A stretch of 8,573 nt of DNA from Lysobacteraceae bacterium (GTDB taxonomy: Bacteria > Pseudomonadota > Gammaproteobacteria > Xanthomonadales > Rhodanobacteraceae), in contig JAGWZT010000063.1 of the NCBI GenBank assembly GCA_018971925.1, positions 1-8,573 on the forward strand, written 5' to 3'. Of this stretch, positions 5,363 through 8,573 are shown in pieces (the stretch's first letter is position 1; the number at the start of each line of letters is the position of its first letter). Below the pieces are notes generated by a model. The model was not told the origin of the DNA, ran no database searches, and saw only the letters and a program-made list of their open reading frames with translations. The position numbers were made by a program, and so were the translations under genes.

Positions 5363-6397
5363 ATGGACGGAATGAATCCCGATACGCCGGTCAGGCACGA
5401 CTGGAAATTGGCCGAGATCGAATCGCTGTTCGATCTGCCCTTCATGTGGTTGTTGTCGCGTGCGCATGCGGTCCACGCAGCCAACCACGATCCCGATGCG
5501 GTACAGGTATCGACGTTGCTGTCGATCAAGACCGGCGGCTGCCCCGAGGATTGCGCGTATTGCCCGCAGGCGCAGCGCTACCACACCGGCGTCGAGGCCC
5601 AGAAATTGATGGATGTGAAAGACGTCCTGGAACGCGCGCGCGCCGCCAGGGCCGCGGGTGCCTCACGCTTTTGCATGGGCGCGGCGTGGCGCGGGCCCAA
5701 GGATCGCGACATCCCGAAAGTCGCCGCGATGATCCGCGAAGTGAAAGCACTGGGTATGGAAACTTGCGCGACGCTGGGCCTGCTCGGCGAAGGCCACGCG
5801 CAACAACTGAAAGACGCCGGGCTCGACTACTACAACCACAACATCGACACCTCGCCCGACTACTACGGCGAGATCATCCACACCCGCGAATTCGAAGATC
5901 GCCTCGACACGCTGGAAGACATCCGCGTCGCAGGATTGAAAACCTGCTGCGGCGGCATCGTCGGGATGGGCGAAACGCGCGCGCAACGCGCCGGACTTTT
6001 GCAGGCGCTTGCCAACCTTCCCGAACATCCGCAGTCGGTGCCGATCAACCAATTGGTGCCGGTACCCGGCACGCCGCTGGCCGATGCACAAAAAATCGAT
6101 CCGTTCGAATTCGTGCGCACCATCGCGGTCGCGCGCGTCGTGATGCCGAAATCCGTCGTGCGATTGTCGGCCGGCCGTCAGCAGATGAGCGACGAGATGC
6201 AGGCGCTGTGCTTCTTCGCGGGCGCGGGTTCGATCTTCATGGGCGAGAAGCTGCTGACCACCGGCAATCCCGAGGTCGAGCACGACCACGCGTTGTTCCG
6301 CCGCCTGGACCTGCATCCCATGCACCTCAACGTCGATGTGCACGAACCCGGCACGGTGCAAGCAGACATTCTTGAGTCGTGCATGCACGTGGTCTAG
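5363..6397 (+). CDS. bioB: Biotin synthase
   Basis: A cytoplasmic radical-SAM enzyme that inserts sulfur into dethiobiotin, the last step of biotin synthesis. The 344-residue length is normal. The [4Fe-4S]/SAM motif CPEDCAYC gives C60, C64 and C67. The second cluster, [2Fe-2S], which donates sulfur, has its expected ligands by alignment with E. coli BioB at a constant offset of 7: C104 (FCMGAAW), C135 (TCATLG), C195 (KTCCGG) and R267 (VVRLSAGR). The core segments VSTLLSIKTGG (49-59), DYYNHNIDTSP (155-165) and SVPINQLVPVPGTPLA (225-240) are intact. The ATG at 5363 has GGAG at 5351-5354, 8 bases upstream; a second ATG three codons later is possible. It is first in the biotin cluster and divergent from comF. 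I see no BirA-type operator before it. A palindromic element separates it from bioF. Confidence 0.98.
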   Translation: MDGMNPDTPVRHDWKLAEIESLFDLPFMWLLSRAHAVHAANHDPDAVQVSTLLSIKTGGCPEDCAYCPQAQRYHTGVEAQKLMDVKDVLERARAARAAGASRFCMGAAWRGPKDRDIPKVAAMIREVKALGMETCATLGLLGEGHAQQLKDAGLDYYNHNIDTSPDYYGEIIHTREFEDRLDTLEDIRVAGLKTCCGGIVGMGETRAQRAGLLQALANLPEHPQSVPINQLVPVPGTPLADAQKIDPFEFVRTIAVARVVMPKSVVRLSAGRQQMSDEMQALCFFAGAGSIFMGEKLLTTGNPEVEHDHALFRRLDLHPMHLNVDVHEPGTVQADILESCMHVV

Positions 6398-6402
6398 TTT
6401 TT

Positions 6403-6563
6403 CCCTTCTCCCTTCGGGAGAAGGTGGCGCACGGCGCGAATTAGGGTTCGCCTCTCTCGACCATTCTGGTTTGCAATGAGCCCGTACCTTCGCGTGAAAT
6501 CGTACCCTCACCCCGGCGCTGCGCACTCGGCGCTACGCGCCGCCTCTCTCGAAGGGAGAGGGG
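6403..6563. repeat. Palindromic intergenic element between bioB and bioF
   Basis: About 160 bases with matching inverted ends. TCTCCCTTCG at 6407-6416 recurs inverted at 6550-6559, and each end folds on itself: 6404-6412/6416-6424 (9 bp, 3-base loop) and 6543-6550/6554-6561 (8 pairs including one wobble, 3-base loop). Further in, AGGGTTCGC on the left resembles the inverted right side (GAGGGTACG), so the whole is an imperfect large palindrome. A 10-base direct repeat CCTCTCTCGA occurs at 6451-6460 and 6543-6552. A short hairpin at 6529-6533/6537-6541 lies in the right arm. There is no coding sequence inside. It resembles non-autonomous ERIC- or MITE-like elements, and it ends 9 bases before the bioF start. 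Confidence 0.7.
6555..6563 (+). promoter_or_regulatory. bioF Shine-Dalgarno located in the repeat's right-end hairpin
   Basis: GGAGAGGGG is the only purine-rich stretch before the bioF ATG, 9 bases away. Positions 6555-6561 are also the 3' arm of the terminal hairpin of the intergenic element, so folding would mask it. Confidence 0.7.
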
Positions 6564-6572
6564 TTCAATTTA

Positions 6573-7751
6573 ATGCGGCCTGACCTGCTACAGAACCTTG
6601 CCACGCGCATCGCCGAGCGTGAACGCGCGGGATTGTTGCGGCGCGCACGAACGCTGGATGCTGCGGATGGCATGCGCGTCACCATCAGCGGACGCGATCT
6701 GCTGAATTTCTGCAGCAACGACTACCTCGGGCTGGCGCGGGACCCGCGCATCATCAAGGCCCTGCGGAACGCCGCGAATGAATGCGGCGTCAGCAGCACC
6801 GCCGCGCATTTGGTGTGCGGCCATTACCGCGAACATGCACGGCTCGAAGAAGTGCTGTGCGAATGGACCGGCCGCGAAGCCGCGCTGTTGTTCTCTTCTG
6901 GTTGGCTGGCCAATCTCGGGGCGATGCAGGCGCTGCTCGATCGTCACTGCACGTGCGTGCAGGACAAATTGAACCACGCCAGCCTGCTGGACGCGGCACA
7001 ACTCGCCGGCGCCGCGTTGAAACGCTATCCACACAACGACACCGAGGGCGCTGCACGGCAACTGGAGAACGCCGGAGAAAACCCGGCGCTGCTCGCGACC
7101 GATGGCGTATTCAGCATGGGTGGCGACATCGCACCCTTGCGCGAACTGGCGTCGTTGTGCAAGCGCGAAGGCGCGACATTGATGGTGGACGATGCACACG
7201 GCCTGGGCGTACTGGGCGGGCGCGGTGCCGGAAGCGTGAACGCGGCCGGTCTGTCGCAGGAAGATGTTCCGGTGCTGATGGCGACGCTCGGCAAGTCGCT
7301 CGGGTGCATGGGTGCATTCGTCGCAGGCAGCCGTGCGTTGATCGAAGGATTGACCCAATTCGCGCGCACGTTCGTCTATACCACCGCGATGCCACCCGCG
7401 TTGGCTGCGGCTGCATGCGAAGCGGTACGCATCGCCCGCGAAGAAGATTGGCGGCGCGACAAATTGCGCGCGCTGATCGCGCGATTCCGCGAAGGCGCCG
7501 CGCAGCTCGGGCTGCCGCTGATGGATTCCGCAACCGCGATCCAGCCGATCGTGCTCGGCGACGCAGAACATGCCGTGGCTGCTTCGCGTACGCTAGAGGA
7601 CGGGGGCTTCCTCGTCACGGCAATCCGCCCACCCACGGTGCCGGCCGGCAAGGCACGCCTGCGGATCACCTTGTCGGCGGCACATGGTGCATCCGACGTC
7701 GACCGGCTGCTCGAAGCGCTTGCGCAACTGCCGCGCCATGCGATCGCTTAA
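6573..7751 (+). CDS. bioF: 8-amino-7-oxononanoate synthase (KAPA synthase)
   Basis: A PLP-dependent cytoplasmic enzyme that condenses pimeloyl-ACP with L-alanine to 8-amino-7-oxononanoate. At 392 residues it is slightly longer than E. coli BioF (384). Alpha-oxoamine synthase signatures are present: LNFCSNDYLGLA (44-55), LLFSSGWLANL (105-115), LNHASLLDAA (133-142, with H135 stacking on the PLP ring), TDGVFSMGGDIAPL (176-189), VDDAHGLGVLG (205-215, with D206 and H209 contacting PLP) and the Schiff-base lysine in TLGKSLG (K241). The C-terminal domain has AIQPIVLGD and TAIRPPTVPAGKARLRITLS, close to E. coli. The ATG at 6573 is supported by GGAGAGGGG at 6555-6563. bioH follows after 12 bases. The 175-base gap to bioB is occupied by a palindromic element. 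Confidence 0.98.
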   Translation: MRPDLLQNLATRIAERERAGLLRRARTLDAADGMRVTISGRDLLNFCSNDYLGLARDPRIIKALRNAANECGVSSTAAHLVCGHYREHARLEEVLCEWTGREAALLFSSGWLANLGAMQALLDRHCTCVQDKLNHASLLDAAQLAGAALKRYPHNDTEGAARQLENAGENPALLATDGVFSMGGDIAPLRELASLCKREGATLMVDDAHGLGVLGGRGAGSVNAAGLSQEDVPVLMATLGKSLGCMGAFVAGSRALIEGLTQFARTFVYTTAMPPALAAAACEAVRIAREEDWRRDKLRALIARFREGAAQLGLPLMDSATAIQPIVLGDAEHAVAASRTLEDGGFLVTAIRPPTVPAGKARLRITLSAAHGASDVDRLLEALAQLPRHAIA

Positions 7752-7763
7752 AATTGCAGACTC

Positions 7764-8540
7764 ATGTCCGAGCTTTTCATACAGACCGAAGGCGGCGGCG
7801 ATGCGCACGTGGTGCTGCTGCACGGCTGGGCCATGCACGGCGGCGTGTTCGCGCCGCTGGTCGAAGCGCTGCGCAACCGCTGCACGCTGCATGTGGTCGA
7901 TCTGCCGGGGCACGGACGTTCGCGTGATTGCGGTGTCTCGCTGCAACCTGCCGAGTGCGCACGCGCGATCACTGATCGCGTGCCCCCCGCAATCTGGCTC
8001 GGCTGGTCGCTGGGTGGCCTATACGCCTTGCAAGCCGCGCTGGATTTTCCGCAGCAGTTGCAAGCCCTGGCGATGCTGTGCGCCTCGCCGCGTTTCGTGC
8101 GCGGCGAGGACTGGCAGCACGCCGTATCGCCGGAGATCCTGCAGAACTTCGCGCGTGACCTCGAAACCGATTACGAAGGCACGCTGGAACGTTTCATGGC
8201 GCTGGAAGCGCTGGGCAGCGATTGCGCGCAATCCGACCTGCGCCAGCTGCGCGCCGGCACCTTCAGCGCGCACCCGCCCGAGGTACGTGCGCTGGTCGAA
8301 GGACTTGATGTACTTGAACACGGTGACCTGCGCCCGCGCTTGCGCGAACTCGAGATACCGAGCACCTGGATCGCGGGCCGCCGCGATCGCATGATCCCGT
8401 GGCAGGCGATGCAATGGAGCGCCGCGCAATGCGGCGGCGCGTTCACCTGCATCGCCGGTGGTGGCCACGCACCGTTCATCGGCCACACCACGGAAGTGGT
8501 CGCCGCACTCGTGCCGCTGCTCGCGGGCGTTAGGAAATGA
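7764..8540 (+). CDS. bioH: Pimeloyl-ACP methyl ester carboxylesterase
   Basis: A 258-residue alpha/beta hydrolase that removes the methyl group from pimeloyl-ACP methyl ester, ending the BioC-started pimelate chain and handing pimeloyl-ACP to BioF. The catalytic triad is readable: Ser82 in GWSLGG (80-85), Asp208 in AGRRD, and His235 in GGGHAPF. The oxyanion-hole motif HGW is at 20-22. The Ser and His numbers coincide with E. coli BioH (256 residues). The lid region (about 110-190) is of normal size. The start ATG lies 12 bases after the bioF stop with no good Shine-Dalgarno, which suggests translational coupling. The stop TGA overlaps the bioC start as ATGA. In E. coli bioH is unlinked to the bio operon; here it sits between bioF and bioC, a placement known in some other bacteria. 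Confidence 0.95.
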   Translation: MSELFIQTEGGGDAHVVLLHGWAMHGGVFAPLVEALRNRCTLHVVDLPGHGRSRDCGVSLQPAECARAITDRVPPAIWLGWSLGGLYALQAALDFPQQLQALAMLCASPRFVRGEDWQHAVSPEILQNFARDLETDYEGTLERFMALEALGSDCAQSDLRQLRAGTFSAHPPEVRALVEGLDVLEHGDLRPRLRELEIPSTWIAGRRDRMIPWQAMQWSAAQCGGAFTCIAGGGHAPFIGHTTEVVAALVPLLAGVRK

Positions 8541-8573
8541 CCGGCAAGCATCTCGACCCGCTTCAGGTGCGCC
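8537..8573 (+). CDS. bioC: Malonyl-ACP O-methyltransferase, first 12 codons only
   Basis: The ATG at 8537-8539 overlaps the bioH stop (ATGA) and opens a frame that runs off the window. The visible residues are MTGKHLDPLQVR. The short 'DP-x-QVR' start matches the beginning of xanthomonad-type BioC proteins as I remember them, and the bioB-bioF-bioH-bioC order makes BioC the expected next gene. BioC would methylate malonyl-ACP with SAM to start pimelate synthesis. The SAM-binding motif lies beyond the window, so the call rests on position and a very short N-terminus. AGGA at 8532-8535 is unusually close to the ATG; coupling to bioH translation is likely. Confidence 0.72.
   Translation, partial: MTGKHLDPLQVR

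Noticed and set aside
4966..6375. Long plus-strand frame overlapping comF and bioB
   Set aside because: It crosses the divergent promoter region and overlaps BioB in another frame; Arg-rich, no family resemblance.
6398..6424. Intrinsic terminator after bioB
   Set aside because: The T-run (6398-6402) precedes the hairpin on the plus strand. On the minus strand the hairpin is followed by A residues. Neither direction gives hairpin plus T-tract.
6588..7571. Minus-strand open frame inside bioF
   Set aside because: It lies wholly opposite a well-conserved BioF and has no independent signals.

Overview
The window is high-GC bacterial chromosome carrying ordinary housekeeping genes. The best match is a gammaproteobacterium of the Xanthomonadales/Lysobacterales, probably near Rhodanobacteraceae. 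This rests on three things: the biotin order bioB-bioF-bioH-bioC with comF divergent from bioB, UbiA and BioB proteins of gammaproteobacterial type, and GTAG-type REP hairpins like those known from Stenotrophomonas and relatives. The taxonomic call is inference from layout and remembered family sequences, not a database search.

Left part (1-3001), all on the minus strand. It holds the N-terminal part of an exported M61-family aminopeptidase that runs off the window edge, a Nu-class glutathione S-transferase of the YfcG type, and a 496-residue APC-superfamily amino acid permease. Spacing and intervening inverted repeats suggest they are not one tight operon.

Middle (3002-5235). A 362-base divergent gap separates the permease from ubiA, which encodes 4-hydroxybenzoate polyprenyltransferase of ubiquinone synthesis. 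The permease-proximal half of the gap is an almost continuous run of six hairpins. ubiA (plus) and comF (minus) converge. Both stop codons lie inside a head-to-head pair of GTAG REP hairpins that fills the space between them.

Right part (5236-8573). The biotin genes bioB, bioF, bioH and the first 12 codons of bioC run on the plus strand. BioC and BioH make pimeloyl-ACP from a methylated malonyl starter, BioF condenses it with alanine, and BioB performs the final sulfur insertion. bioA and bioD are not in the window. bioF-bioH are 12 bases apart and bioH-bioC overlap by ATGA. bioB and bioF are separated by a 160-base palindromic intergenic element whose right arm supplies the bioF ribosome binding site.

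I see no undescribed multi-gene system, no mobile-element gene, no CRISPR array and no RNA gene. The unusual content is in the gaps: at least four distinct families of palindromic element sit between otherwise conventional genes, and two of them overlap functional gene signals (stop codons, a Shine-Dalgarno sequence).
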